This document shows, one piece after another, positions 7,888 to 16,522 of a DNA stretch of 36,936 bases (the stretch's first letter is position 1; every line of letters begins with the position of its first letter). The translations under genes and the position numbers were made by a program. Source of the DNA: Hyphomicrobiales bacterium. Lineage in GTDB: Bacteria; Pseudomonadota; Alphaproteobacteria; Rhizobiales; Xanthobacteraceae. The stretch is taken from contig JACESF010000043.1 of NCBI GenBank assembly GCA_013911975.1, positions 1-36,936 on the forward strand, given 5' to 3'. The notes below the pieces were generated by a model. That model saw nothing but the letters and a program-made list of their open reading frames with translations, did no database searches and had not been told where the DNA came from.

Positions 7888-8292
7888 TCAGGCGCCGGAA
7901 TCGTCGGCCTTGGCGCTCCGGGCGGCCACCTGGTCGAGCAGCGTGTTGAAGTCGTCCTTCTCGCGCGCCACGGCGTCGGCCGCCTTCACCTTGTCCAGCA
8001 TCCGCTCCGCGCGCTTCAGGCGCTGGGCCTCCTGGAGGACCCTGGAGGTCTGCGTGGTCTCGGCCGCCGTGAGCGCCGCCCGCTGCTGGGCGACGGTCTT
8101 CAGGCGGCGGGCCGCCACGTCCACCAGGACCGGGCCCAGCGTGTCGTCGGTGAGCGTCGCCAGCAGGGTGGTGCGGGTCTCTTCGTTCTGCGTGATGTCG
8201 GTGCGGATGCCCGCGAGCTTCCATTCGCTGGCGCGGTGGAGCTGGTCCTGAAGAGCGACGAGGCGCCGGGCCTTGCGCGTGCGGTTGCTCAT
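7888..8292 (-). CDS. fliJ: FliJ-like coiled-coil flagellar protein
   Basis: FliJ is a small coiled-coil export factor that links the FliI ATPase ring to FlhA. This 134-residue protein is entirely charged and helical. Heptad-like Leu/Ala spacing through residues about 55-120 ([16 protein letters not shown], then [17 protein letters not shown]) fits the family, and it sits directly after fliR. No residue signature proves the identity; it could be another flagellar coiled-coil protein. I chose the ATG at 8292 (MSNRTRK) because GAGG precedes it and it begins 7 bp after the fliR stop. An in-frame ATG at 8331 would overlap fliR and reads as non-conserved sequence. Confidence 0.55.
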   Translation of the reverse strand: MSNRTRKARRLVALQDQLHRASEWKLAGIRTDITQNEETRTTLLATLTDDTLGPVLVDVAARRLKTVAQQRAALTAAETTQTSRVLQEAQRLKRAERMLDKVKAADAVAREKDDFNTLLDQVAARSAKADDSGA

Positions 8293-8299
8293 GGTCGCC

Positions 8300-9055
8300 T
8301 CACATGTTCCCGGCCCAGGTGCCGAAGGCATTGAGAAACGCCTCGAGCATCTCCGTGACCATAAGATAAAGCAGGACGATTCCGCCCGCGAGCACGAACG
8401 GCGTGGAGATGAAATAGACCGGGATCTGCGGCACCAGCTTGTTGGTGAGGCCGATGGCGAAGTTGACGATCACGCCATAGATGAAGAACGGGCTCGTGAT
8501 GCGCAGCGACAGGATGAAGGTGGCGGTCATCTGGTCGGTGATGGAGGTGAGCATCCGCCCCGAGCCGAACCATTGCCCCGGCGGCACCTGGGCATAGGAA
8601 TCCACCAGCCCGCGCAGCAACTGCCAGTGCAGGCCCGTGACGAAGATGAGGATGGTGCCCACCAGCGACAGCAGGGTAGCGATCTCGGGCATCTGCTGCC
8701 CGTCGTCCAGGATGCTCCCCGACATGGAGGAGTAGCCGATGATCTGGGCGACGGCGGCCAGCAGCGTCTGGAAGGCGAGGAAGAAGATCCGCGCCAGAAG
8801 CCCGATGAACGCGCCCGCCGCCAGCTCCGAGCCCAGGGCCCGGAACAGGTCCGCGACCGTGGCGGGCGACCCCTGCCGGGCCAAGGCGGGCTCCACGAGG
8901 GGCAGCAGGGCGAGCGACAGGCCGATGCCGAGGAACAGGCGCACCTGCATGGGAATCCGGTTCCCGGAGACGCCAGGCAGGAGCATCAGGCAGGCGCCGA
9001 TGCGGCAGAAGACCAGCATCGCATTGACGATCCAGACCTGGAGTTCCGCGGTCAC
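8300..9055 (-). CDS. fliR: FliR flagellar export gate protein
   Basis: FliR is an inner-membrane component of the type III export gate, in a helical complex with FliP and FliQ. This 251-residue protein has about six hydrophobic segments and FliR landmarks: [14 protein letters not shown] (residues 15-28), the NRIPMQVRL segment (32-40), and [20 protein letters not shown] (210-229). The start is GTG at 9055 in a GTGA overlap with the flhA stop. The open frame extends to 9751 inside flhA, but that part is antisense-like low-complexity sequence and I exclude it. The fliJ-like gene follows after 7 bp. Confidence 0.93.
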   Translation of the reverse strand: MTAELQVWIVNAMLVFCRIGACLMLLPGVSGNRIPMQVRLFLGIGLSLALLPLVEPALARQGSPATVADLFRALGSELAAGAFIGLLARIFFLAFQTLLAAVAQIIGYSSMSGSILDDGQQMPEIATLLSLVGTILIFVTGLHWQLLRGLVDSYAQVPPGQWFGSGRMLTSITDQMTATFILSLRITSPFFIYGVIVNFAIGLTNKLVPQIPVYFISTPFVLAGGIVLLYLMVTEMLEAFLNAFGTWAGNM

Positions 9056-11160
9056 GAAATGGTGCCCAGGGACTTGATCTGTGCTCCGCGTGCGATCTCC
9101 ACATGGGACAGCACGGGCAGGGAGGGGAACATGCGCTCGATGATCATGCGCACATAGGGGCGCGAATCCGGCGCCGTGACCAGGACGAAGCTGCCGCCCT
9201 GCTTCATGCGCTCGCGGACCGCCGTGGACGCCTCGGTGCCGAACTGCTCCACGAGGCGCGGATCGATGTCGAACTCGATGACCTCGCCCTTGGCGTCGCG
9301 CTTGAGGCTCTCGTGGAAGGTGAGGTCCCACTTGGCGCCGAGCCGCAGCACGTTGAGGGTGCCGCCCTCGGAAAGGTCGCCGCAGATCTGCTGGGCCATG
9401 CGCATGCGCACATGCTCCACCACCTGCTCGGAGCGGCGGGCATGGGGCACGATCTCGGCGATGGCTTCCAGGATGAGGTGCAGGTTGCGGATGGAGACGC
9501 GCTCGGCCAGCAGCAGCTTCAGCACCGCCTGGAGGCCGGAATAGGAGATCTGCGAGGGGCAGATGTCCTCGATGAGGCGCTTGTATTCCGGGTCCAGCCG
9601 GTCGAGCAGCGCGCGCATGTCCTTGTAGGAGAGCAACTGCGCTAGGTTGTTGCTGATCACCTCGCTGAGATGGGTCAGCATCACCGACAGCGTGTCCACG
9701 GGGTGGAAGCCCTCGCGGCGCACTTCGGTGGCGTAGGCCTCCGAGATCCACACCGCCTTGAGGCCGAAGGCGGGCTCGCGCACCTCGTCGCAGGGCACGT
9801 CCGGCTTGGGGCCGTCGGAGACGACCACCAGAAGGTCGCCGACCCGCATCTCCTGCGTGGCCACCGCGGTGCCGTGAATCTTGATCTGGTAGCTCTTGCC
9901 CGGGACCGAGAGGTCCTCGCCGAACTTGATCTCCGGCACCACGAAGCCGTAGCGCTGGGCGAACTTGCGCCGGATCTTGGAGATGCGGAGCTGCAGGTCC
10001 TGCGGGTTGCGCAGCACGCTGCTGGCGAGCTGCTTGCCGATGGCCAGCTCCACCTCGTAGGTGCGCAGGGATTCCTTGACCGATTCCCGCACTTCCTTCG
10101 CGGCCATCTCCTGCTTGGCCTTCTCGACCGCCTCTTCCGCTTCCTTCTTCTTCGCGAGCTGGCGCGGGATGGTGTAGCCGATGAAGGCCATGACGCCGCC
10201 CAGGAACGCGAAGGGCAGGAAGGGCAGGCCCGGCACCAGCGACAGCGCCATCATGAGGCCGGCGGAAACGAACAGCGCGCGGGGATAGGCGCCGAGCTGG
10301 CTCAGCACCGCCTTTTCCGCCGAGCCGCGCGTGCCGCCCTTGGAGACCAGCAGGCCGGCCGCGAGGGAGACGATGAGCGCGGGGATCTGGGAGACCAGGC
10401 CGTCGCCGACCGACAGGCGGGTGAAGATGTCGGCGGCGTCCGACAGCGGCATGCCGTGGCGCGTCACGCCTATGATGATGCCGCCGAAGATGTTGACCGC
10501 GATGATGATGAGCGAGGCGATGGCCTCGCCGCGCACGAATTTCGAGGCGCCGTCCATGGAGCCGAAGAAGGCGCTTTCCTCTTCCAGCTCCGAGCGGCGC
10601 TTCTGGGCTTCCTTGTCGTTGATGAGACCGGCATTCAGGTCGGCGTCGATGGCCATCTGCTTGCCGGGGATGGCGTCGAGGGTGAAGCGGGCGCCCACTT
10701 CCGCGATGCGGGTGGCGCCCTTGGTGATGACGAGGAAGTTCACCGTCACCAGGATCAGGAACACCACGATGCCGATGACGAAGTCGCCGCTCATCACGAG
10801 CTGGGAGAAGCCGTGGATGATGTGGCCCGCCGCCGTCACGCCGTCCGAACCGTGGGACAGGATGAGGCGGGTGGTGCCGATGCCGAGCGCGAGGCGCAGC
10901 AGGGTGGCGATCAGCAGCACCGTGGGGAAGGCGGAGAATTCAAGCGGCTTGTTGATCCACAGCGCCACCATCAGGATCAGCACGGAGAGTGCGATCGACA
11001 AAGCGAGGCCGAGGTCGATGAGGATCGGCGGGATGGGCAGGAACAGGATGGCGAGGATCGCGACCACGCCCATGGCGAAGCCGATGTCCCGCCGCGAGGC
11101 GCGCGGGGGTGCCGTTCCGGCTGTACCAGGTGTGGGACCCGTGATGGACATGTCGCTCAT
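9052..11160 (-). CDS. flhA: FlhA flagellar export gate protein
   Basis: FlhA is the large export-gate subunit whose cytoplasmic ring receives substrates and chaperones. The 702-residue length is normal. The N-terminal half has about eight membrane segments (25-330). The FHIPEP-family signature region begins at residue 151 ([17 protein letters not shown]), followed by the conserved DGASKFVRG loop (203-211) needed for proton-driven export. The soluble C-terminal half (about 360-702) has typical segments such as PEIKFGEDL and the [20 protein letters not shown] stretch. Codon 4 is another ATG. The gene lies 24 bp after fliQ and overlaps fliR by 4 bp. Confidence 0.97.
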   Translation of the reverse strand: MSDMSITGPTPGTAGTAPPRASRRDIGFAMGVVAILAILFLPIPPILIDLGLALSIALSVLILMVALWINKPLEFSAFPTVLLIATLLRLALGIGTTRLILSHGSDGVTAAGHIIHGFSQLVMSGDFVIGIVVFLILVTVNFLVITKGATRIAEVGARFTLDAIPGKQMAIDADLNAGLINDKEAQKRRSELEEESAFFGSMDGASKFVRGEAIASLIIIAVNIFGGIIIGVTRHGMPLSDAADIFTRLSVGDGLVSQIPALIVSLAAGLLVSKGGTRGSAEKAVLSQLGAYPRALFVSAGLMMALSLVPGLPFLPFAFLGGVMAFIGYTIPRQLAKKKEAEEAVEKAKQEMAAKEVRESVKESLRTYEVELAIGKQLASSVLRNPQDLQLRISKIRRKFAQRYGFVVPEIKFGEDLSVPGKSYQIKIHGTAVATQEMRVGDLLVVVSDGPKPDVPCDEVREPAFGLKAVWISEAYATEVRREGFHPVDTLSVMLTHLSEVISNNLAQLLSYKDMRALLDRLDPEYKRLIEDICPSQISYSGLQAVLKLLLAERVSIRNLHLILEAIAEIVPHARRSEQVVEHVRMRMAQQICGDLSEGGTLNVLRLGAKWDLTFHESLKRDAKGEVIEFDIDPRLVEQFGTEASTAVRERMKQGGSFVLVTAPDSRPYVRMIIERMFPSLPVLSHVEIARGAQIKSLGTIS

Positions 11161-11184
11161 CGCTCAGCCGCCCCTACGGGTGCC

Positions 11185-11451
11185 TTAGAACCCCGTCGTG
11201 ATGCGGCCATAGACCAGTTCCGTGAATGCCAGAATCTGGCCACCCATGAAAGGCCCGGTCAACGCGGCGACCGCCAGCACGGCGAGGATTTTCGGAATGA
11301 AGGTCAACGTCATTTCCTGCACCTGGGTCAGGGCCTGGAGCAGGGCGATGACGACGCCCACGAGCATGGCGGCCGCAACCGCCGGCCCGGCGGCCACCAG
11401 GATGGTCCAGATGGCCGATTGGACGAGGTCGAGGGCGTCCGCCTCGGTCAT
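11185..11451 (-). CDS. fliQ: FliQ flagellar export gate protein
   Basis: This 88-residue protein has two hydrophobic helices (about residues 14-40 and 51-75) and the FliQ landmark ALTQVQEMTLTFIPK (40-54). FliQ packs with FliP and FliR to form the export channel in the inner membrane. The start overlaps the flgD stop by 4 bp, and flhA follows after 24 bp. The length is exactly that expected for the family. Confidence 0.96.
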   Translation of the reverse strand: MTEADALDLVQSAIWTILVAAGPAVAAAMLVGVVIALLQALTQVQEMTLTFIPKILAVLAVAALTGPFMGGQILAFTELVYGRITTGF

Positions 11452-11843
11452 GCGACGGTGATGCCGGTTTCGAGAACCACTTCCTTGCCGCTCGTCAGGG
11501 TGGCGACGGTGGCGTCGCTGTAGATCTTCACGGACGCCACTTCGCCGGTGGTGTTGCCGTCGGCGCTGGTGATGGTCTGCCCAACCAGGGCCTGCGCATT
11601 CTGGAGCGAGGTGGAGGACAGCAGGGAGTCCAGCTTCTTGTTGGTGGCCACGCCCTGCTCCACCTGGGAGAAGGAGGCGAGCTGGGACATGTATTCCGAG
11701 CTGTCCATGGGCGAGGTGGGGTCCTGGTTCTTCATCTGCGCGATGAGGAGCTGCAGGAACGCATCATAGTCCACCGTCTTGGAGGTGGCCGAGGAGGACG
11801 ACGAATTGGTGCTGCTGCCGCTCAGGGACGACACGGTGGTCAT
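11448..11843 (-). CDS. flgD: FlgD, short form of the hook assembly cap protein
   Basis: FlgD forms the cap under which FlgE hook subunits assemble. This 131-residue form keeps the conserved N-terminal core: DYDAFLQLLIAQMKNQDPTSPMDS (about residues 25-48, given here as a position range), then MSQLASFSQVEQG (52-64). The Ser-rich leader (5-20) is a disordered export-signal type. It lacks the C-terminal Tudor/FnIII region of the ~230-residue enterobacterial protein, as rhizobial FlgD proteins generally do. I chose the ATG at 11843 because it overlaps the flbT stop by 4 bp; the open frame extends upstream to 11948 only as a shadow of flbT. fliQ overlaps the other end by 4 bp. Confidence 0.9.
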   Translation of the reverse strand: MTTVSSLSGSSTNSSSSSATSKTVDYDAFLQLLIAQMKNQDPTSPMDSSEYMSQLASFSQVEQGVATNKKLDSLLSSTSLQNAQALVGQTITSADGNTTGEVASVKIYSDATVATLTSGKEVVLETGITVA

Positions 11844-12301
11844 AGCGTGCTCTCCAGGACAGGGGCGCGGGACGCGCGCGAAGGGGCGAGCGCGCGGCTC
11901 GGGGCGGACGGCGTGGCGAGGATCGCATCCTCGAGCGGGAAAAGGCAACGGATCTGGCGCAGCGCGTCATAGAGGCGATCGCGGGCAACCAGCACTTCCA
12001 CCTGGGGCAGCGCCTCCAGGATGGCGTGGGTCTCGACGGCCTGGCTCAGGGCGTCGATCTGCTGCCGGAACAGGCCGAGGGCACCGTGCGCATTGCGCGG
12101 ATCGATGAGCATGGCCTGGACGGTGAAGTAGAGCTGGCGCAGGGGGGTCGTGGTGTCCTCCACCTGCAGGACATGGCTCTCCAGCAGGAAGGCCACGTCG
12201 TTCATCAGTTCCAGCGTGACCTTCCGGTCCACCCGGACCACGGCCCCGTTGATGAAGATCCGCTCGCCGGGCTTGAGGTTGATCCGCATGGTCTTGGTCA
12301 T
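11840..12301 (-). CDS. flbT: FlbT flagellin translation/mRNA-stability regulator
   Basis: FlbT is a small alphaproteobacterial regulator; in Caulobacter it binds the 5' untranslated region of flagellin mRNA and promotes its decay until the hook is complete. This 153-residue protein has the FlbT start MRINLKPGERIFINGAV (residues 5-21), DRKVTLELMNDVAFL, and the LYFTVQAMLIDP segment (about 73-84). The last 20 residues are Ala/Pro/Ser-rich and poorly conserved. The start at 12301 overlaps the flaF stop by 4 bp; upstream in-frame sequence lies inside flaF and is rejected. A hairpin is present upstream of the flagellin gene in this window (31262-31281) and could be its target, which is inference. 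Confidence 0.94.
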   Translation of the reverse strand: MTKTMRINLKPGERIFINGAVVRVDRKVTLELMNDVAFLLESHVLQVEDTTTPLRQLYFTVQAMLIDPRNAHGALGLFRQQIDALSQAVETHAILEALPQVEVLVARDRLYDALRQIRCLFPLEDAILATPSAPSRALAPSRASRAPVLESTL

Positions 12302-12645
12302 TTCAGGCCGTCCCGGATGGTGCGGGTCACGTCGATGATGCCCGAGAAGCTCTTGTTCTTCTCCTGCATGATCTGGTCGGCTTCCTTGATGATCCACAGG
12401 CCGATGGAGATGAGGTTCGCGCGCAGCGCCTCGCCCAGCTCGTTGTTCGGATCGGCCAGATCCTTGATCAGGAAGCCCCAGAGCTTCTGGAGGTAGAGCA
12501 CCGCCTGCATGGCCTCGGGGGAGTTCGGGCCCTTGTCTTCGGCGGCGGTCAGCAGGTCGATGGCGTGGTCGAGGGCGAGGCGCTCCTGGGCGCGGCGCTC
12601 GGCGCTGGAGTCATCGACGATCTCTGCGTAGGAAATCCTGTACAT
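12298..12645 (-). CDS. flaF: FlaF flagellin assembly/translation regulator
   Basis: FlaF works with FlbT: in Caulobacter it is needed for flagellin translation and secretion, opposing FlbT. This 115-residue protein starts MYRISYAEIVDD, the family's normal N-terminus, and has YLQKLWGFLIKDLADPNN (about 51-68) and LGEALRANLISIGLWIIKE (about 70-88), both characteristic. I prefer the ATG at 12645 over the in-frame ATG at 12651, since the GAGG motif is 7 bp from the former and only 2-3 bp from the latter. flgL lies just upstream and flbT overlaps by 4 bp. Confidence 0.94.
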   Translation of the reverse strand: MYRISYAEIVDDSSAERRAQERLALDHAIDLLTAAEDKGPNSPEAMQAVLYLQKLWGFLIKDLADPNNELGEALRANLISIGLWIIKEADQIMQEKNKSFSGIIDVTRTIRDGLK

Positions 12646-12661
12646 CGTCATACCTCGCCGA

Positions 12662-13702
12662 TTACACGTAATTGAGGATCGAGAGCTTCATGATCTGGGA
12701 CGTCAGCGAGTAAGACATCTCGATCTGGGTCGTCAGCAGGTCCACTTTCGTCTTCGCTTCCGAGGAATCCACGCCCTCGAACAGGCTGATCTTGTTCGAG
12801 AGGCTGTCCACGGACTTCGTCATCTGCTCATTCACCGTGGTGATCCGGGCCTGCGTGGCACCCATCCGGGTGCTCGCGTCGGTGAGGCCGTTGATGGCCT
12901 CTCCCATGATCTCGCGGGCCTTGTTGACCACCACTTCGAGCGTCGTCGGATCGAGGTTGCTGGTCGAGAATTCCGCTACCATCGTGTATGCCATGGCGAG
13001 CTTGCGCATGGCTGTCTCGTTGGCGCTGACCGAGGTGGTCAGCGTCTCGGACGGGGACACCGCGCTGGTGCGCACCTGGTCGGAGGCGGACGACCAGTTC
13101 GTGCCCCAGTTCGGATCGTCGAACTCCGCCGCAAAGGCGCCGTTGAGGAACGTCTCCATGTCCGCCGGCGTGATGTCGCTGATGCTCGTGTCGTCGGGCG
13201 TGCGGCCGCCGAACGCGGTCTGGAAGGCGGTGATGACGGCGCCCTGGGCGCCGGCGTCATACTCGCTCATGGGCGCGCTGCCGCTCTGCACGCCGCCGAA
13301 CAGGTAGCGCCGGCCGTCCGACACGTTGAGGGTCGAGATGGCGCTGTCGAGCTTCGCCCGCGCGTCGCTGGCCAGCGTGCCGGGCGAGGCGCTGGCATCG
13401 TTCAGGCTGATGAGCGAATTGAGGAATTCCTGCGCGTTGTCGCGCAGGTCCGTGAGGCCGTTTTCCGTCGTCTTGAGCTGGATCGAGACGGCGGTGTTGT
13501 TCTGGATCGTCGCCTCGTAGCGGGTCTTCTGGTTGCGCAGCTCGACGCTGGCATCCGCGCGCACGCCGTAATCCAGGCCGATGTCGGCCCGCGAGCCGGT
13601 GACCAGTTCCGTGTTGGTCTTCGACAATTCCTGCTGGAGGCGCTGGATCGAGGACCGGGGCGAGTTCTGGATCGTCTGGGTGGAGATGAAGGTCGTTCGC
13701 AT
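12662..13702 (-). CDS. flgL: FlgL hook-filament junction protein
   Basis: FlgL (HAP3) joins the FlgK ring to the flagellin filament. The 346-residue product has the flagellin-like N-terminal helix region (IQNSPRSSIQRLQQELSKTNTELVTGSR lies at about residues 11-38) and a C-terminal helix ending LTTQIEMSYSLTSQIMKLSILNYV (about 323-346), both of D0/D1 type. The middle is variable, with the DGRRYLFGG motif at about 124-132. The start ATG is 4 bp after the flgK stop; the frame runs on to 14065 inside flgK, where it reads as Arg/Pro-rich shadow. Its ribosome binding site is weak, so coupling to flgK translation is likely. Confidence 0.92.
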   Translation of the reverse strand: MRTTFISTQTIQNSPRSSIQRLQQELSKTNTELVTGSRADIGLDYGVRADASVELRNQKTRYEATIQNNTAVSIQLKTTENGLTDLRDNAQEFLNSLISLNDASASPGTLASDARAKLDSAISTLNVSDGRRYLFGGVQSGSAPMSEYDAGAQGAVITAFQTAFGGRTPDDTSISDITPADMETFLNGAFAAEFDDPNWGTNWSSASDQVRTSAVSPSETLTTSVSANETAMRKLAMAYTMVAEFSTSNLDPTTLEVVVNKAREIMGEAINGLTDASTRMGATQARITTVNEQMTKSVDSLSNKISLFEGVDSSEAKTKVDLLTTQIEMSYSLTSQIMKLSILNYV

Positions 13703-13706
13703 GCCG

Positions 13707-15143
13707 TCACCCGATCTGAAGCAGGGTGTCATAGAGCTGGTTGACGATGCCCAGCAGCTTCGATGACGCCTGGTAGGTCTTCTCCAGCGCGAGCTGGTAC
13801 GCGTATTCGTCGTCCAGGTTGATGCCCGTGGCGTTGGACAGGGCCGTGGAGGAATGGGAGAGCAGCGCGGCCTGGGAGGTCGCCTGCGTGGTCCAGCTCT
13901 GGCGCTGGCCCGACAGCCAGCCCACCGAGCTGGTGGAATAGTCCGCGAGCGTCGCCGAGGTGGGGATGCCGCCCGCCGCCGAGAAGGTGCGACCGGCCGA
14001 CAGGTTGCTGGAAAGGGTCTCCAGCCAGCCGGAATAGCTCTCCCCGCCCTCCGCGTTCTGGACATAGGCGGCGCCGTTGATGCCGCCGTCGCGGATCAGC
14101 GTCGTGGAGCCGCCCTGGGCGGGGTCCACGGCCGCGTTCACCGTCAGGCGCGCGGCGACGCCGGGGTCCGACAGGTTGGTGGCCGTGAACAGGCCCTGGG
14201 CATCCGGGAGGGTGCCGGTGGGGTCGCTCTCCGAGAAGCTCTCCACGAGGGCGCGGGCGATCTCGTCGATCTGGTTCTGGTAGGTGAGCGTGGTCTCGTC
14301 GCGCAGCTCGGCGAGCCCGGCGAGGGCGCCGGACTTCAGGGTCATGGTGGCGTCCGGGCCGGCCACGGCCACGCCGTCCACATAGACCGAGTTGCCCACC
14401 GTTCCCGCCGAATAATTGGAGGTCGGCTGGAACGAGACGGTGCGGGCGGTGGTCTCGAACAGGGTGGCCCCGCTGTCCGTGTAGATCACCATGTCATTGC
14501 CGGGGCGCGTCACCGTGGAGATGCCCATCTCCTCGGAGAGCTGGGACAGGATGGCGTCCCGCTTGTCGAGCGCGTCGGTGATGTCGGAGCCCAGGGAGGT
14601 GCCCTTCACGACCGCGTCGTTCTGCACCGCGAACTGCTGGAGCAGGTCGTTCACGCGCGTCACCGATTCCGACATGGCCTCGTCCGCGTCCTGGCGCACC
14701 GTGTTGACGCCGGTGGCCGCGGTGTTGAGGGCGGAGGTGAGGTTCTTGGCGGCGGTGACGAGGGCGGTGCCGACCGACCCTTCCTCGGGGCTATTGCGAT
14801 AGTTGGAGAGCGCGCTGGTGAAGGAGCCGAGCTGGGCGGCCGCGCTCTGCGCGCTGGTGGGGTCGCCCACCAGGGTCTGCAACTGGTCGAGACCCCCCTG
14901 CACCGCCTGGGCCTTGGCGGTGTCCGAGGTGGCGCTGATCATGCGGGTGTAGAGCGCGGTGTCGCTCGCCCGGGAGATCTGGACCACATAGGCGCCGCCC
15001 GTCCCCATGGTGGTGGTGACGGCGATCTTGCGGGAGGCGGTGGCATCGCCGGCGGAGCCGACATTGCGGGTGGTCGTCTCGATCTGCGTGGCCGTGGCCA
15101 TCAGAGACGAGCGCGCGGTGTTGAACGCAAGCGAAAGGCTCAT
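13707..15143 (-). CDS. flgK: FlgK hook-associated protein 1
   Basis: FlgK forms the first junction ring on the hook. The 478-residue protein has the rod/hook/junction-type N-terminal helix (SLAFNTARSSLMATATQIE, residues 4-22) and a C-terminal segment typical of the family: GINLDDEYAYQLALEKTYQASSKLL lies at about 441-465. The usual ANT(P)GY motif after the first helix is replaced by VGSAGDATASRK, which is common in rhizobial FlgK. A GAGGGA ribosome binding site sits 6 bp before the ATG. It lies 43 bp after flgE and is followed within 4 bp by flgL. Confidence 0.93.
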   Translation of the reverse strand: MSLSLAFNTARSSLMATATQIETTTRNVGSAGDATASRKIAVTTTMGTGGAYVVQISRASDTALYTRMISATSDTAKAQAVQGGLDQLQTLVGDPTSAQSAAAQLGSFTSALSNYRNSPEEGSVGTALVTAAKNLTSALNTAATGVNTVRQDADEAMSESVTRVNDLLQQFAVQNDAVVKGTSLGSDITDALDKRDAILSQLSEEMGISTVTRPGNDMVIYTDSGATLFETTARTVSFQPTSNYSAGTVGNSVYVDGVAVAGPDATMTLKSGALAGLAELRDETTLTYQNQIDEIARALVESFSESDPTGTLPDAQGLFTATNLSDPGVAARLTVNAAVDPAQGGSTTLIRDGGINGAAYVQNAEGGESYSGWLETLSSNLSAGRTFSAAGGIPTSATLADYSTSSVGWLSGQRQSWTTQATSQAALLSHSSTALSNATGINLDDEYAYQLALEKTYQASSKLLGIVNQLYDTLLQIG

Positions 15144-15186
15144 GACGATCCCTCAGTGTGACGCGCGAGACGGCGGGGGACCGCCG

Positions 15187-16440
15187 TCAGCGCTTGAGGT
15201 TCATGAGGACGTCCAGCAGCTCCGAGCCGGTCTGGACCACCTTGGAATTGGCCGTGTAGTCGCGCTGCGAGACGATCATCTCGGTCAGCTCGGTGGCCAT
15301 GTCCACGGTGGAATTCTCGAGCGCGCCGGCCTGGATGTATCCCGCCCCGCCCTCGTTGGCGGTCGCCATCTGGACGTTGCCGGATTCCGTGGTGGGCAGG
15401 AACACGTTGCCCGCGCGGGGCTGGAGATTGTCCGGGCTGGCCACGGTGGCGAGCGGGATCTGGTAGAGCGGGATCTTGTTGCCCTTGGAATCCAGTGCCG
15501 AGACGATGCCGTCGTCGCCGATGGAGACGTTCTTCACCAGGCTGGCCGCGTTGCCGTTCACCTCGGCCTGGGTGGGGGTGTAGCCGCCGTTCAGGTTGGT
15601 CATGTTGCCGATGTCGAGCACCATGGTCGCGCCGCCGGGAATGGCGACGTCCAGCGTGGGATCGGCGATGTTCAGGTTACCGGTCGCGTCGAAGGACAGG
15701 GTCTGGTTCGACAATTCCTCGCCGGTGGCGCGGTTGGTGATGCTCATGGTCCAGGTGCCGGGCACGGCGGCGGCGGTCTCGTCCGCGACGGTCGCGGGAT
15801 CATCCACCACGGCGTCGGTGCCGGGCGCGTAGCTGAACGTGATGTCCAGCGTCACCGCATTGCCCAGGTTGTCGTAGGTGGTGATGGACGAACTCTGGTC
15901 GTCGATGGCCACGGAGGGGGACGTGCCCAGCGGCAGGTTGGCGGCGAACGTGCCCTCGGTGGTCGGGTTGGCGGAGAACTTCGCGGCGGCGAGGTTCACC
16001 GGAACCATCCCCTCCGTGCTGTTCAGGATCACGCCGGCCGCGCCGCCGGAAATGTCATAGCCCATGAGGGTGAAGCCGGCGGTGTTCACCAGGTTGCCCG
16101 TGGAGGCGTCCACCGTGAAGGAACCGGCGCGGGTCAGGTAGGTCTGGGCGGAGCTGTCCTGCACCACGAAGAAACCGTCGCCCTGGATCATCAGGTCGGT
16201 TCCGGACGTGGTGTAGTTGGACGCGCCCTGCGTGGAAATGGCGTAGCGGATGTCGGTATTGACCGCGCCGGAATTGTACTGGCCGCCATTGCTGTTCAGA
16301 AGCAGGGAGGAGAATTCCGTGGAGGCGCGCTTGTAACCCGTGGTGCTGGAATTGGCGATATTGTCGGAAATGGTCGCGAGCTTATTGGACTGCGCGTTCA
16401 TTCCGGAGACGCCGGTGCGCAGCATACCGTAAAGGCTCAT
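15187..16440 (-). CDS. flgE: FlgE hook protein
   Basis: FlgE polymerises into the hook, the universal joint of the flagellum. The 417-residue product starts MSLYGMLRTGVSGMNAQ and contains ISDNIANSSTTGYKR (about residues 24-38), the rod/hook signature, then GDGFFVVQD (about 87-95) and a C-terminal DMATELTEMIVSQRDYTANSKV (about 380-401). I chose the ATG at 16440 because AGGAG lies about 6 bp upstream and it matches the normal start; upstream in-frame codons to 16500 have no support. The gene begins 82 bp after fliI, so it could have its own promoter; an imperfect stem-loop (16461-16480) lies in that gap. Confidence 0.95.
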   Translation of the reverse strand: MSLYGMLRTGVSGMNAQSNKLATISDNIANSSTTGYKRASTEFSSLLLNSNGGQYNSGAVNTDIRYAISTQGASNYTTSGTDLMIQGDGFFVVQDSSAQTYLTRAGSFTVDASTGNLVNTAGFTLMGYDISGGAAGVILNSTEGMVPVNLAAAKFSANPTTEGTFAANLPLGTSPSVAIDDQSSSITTYDNLGNAVTLDITFSYAPGTDAVVDDPATVADETAAAVPGTWTMSITNRATGEELSNQTLSFDATGNLNIADPTLDVAIPGGATMVLDIGNMTNLNGGYTPTQAEVNGNAASLVKNVSIGDDGIVSALDSKGNKIPLYQIPLATVASPDNLQPRAGNVFLPTTESGNVQMATANEGGAGYIQAGALENSTVDMATELTEMIVSQRDYTANSKVVQTGSELLDVLMNLKR

Positions 16441-16522
16441 GGAAATGCTCCTGAAACTCGGCGTCCCTTTTCCGGGATGCGCGGTGAGATAAAAGACCAC
16501 TTAGCTTGTGCGAAACTTGTTC

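Noticed and set aside
7600..8334. 244-codon plus-strand frame through the flgJ upstream gap
   Set aside because: It has no ribosome binding site, continues antisense to the fliJ-like gene, and shows no recognisable domain.
9056..9751. N-terminal extension of fliR
   Set aside because: The frame stays open inside flhA, but normal FliR begins at the GTG at 9055, which overlaps the flhA stop.
9670..11523. 617-codon plus-strand frame opposite flhA and fliQ
   Set aside because: It is antisense to flhA with His/Asp/Gln-rich repeats and no domain signature.
13703..14065. N-terminal extension of flgL
   Set aside because: The extra residues are Arg/Pro-rich shadow of flgK; FlgL normally starts at the ATG at 13702.
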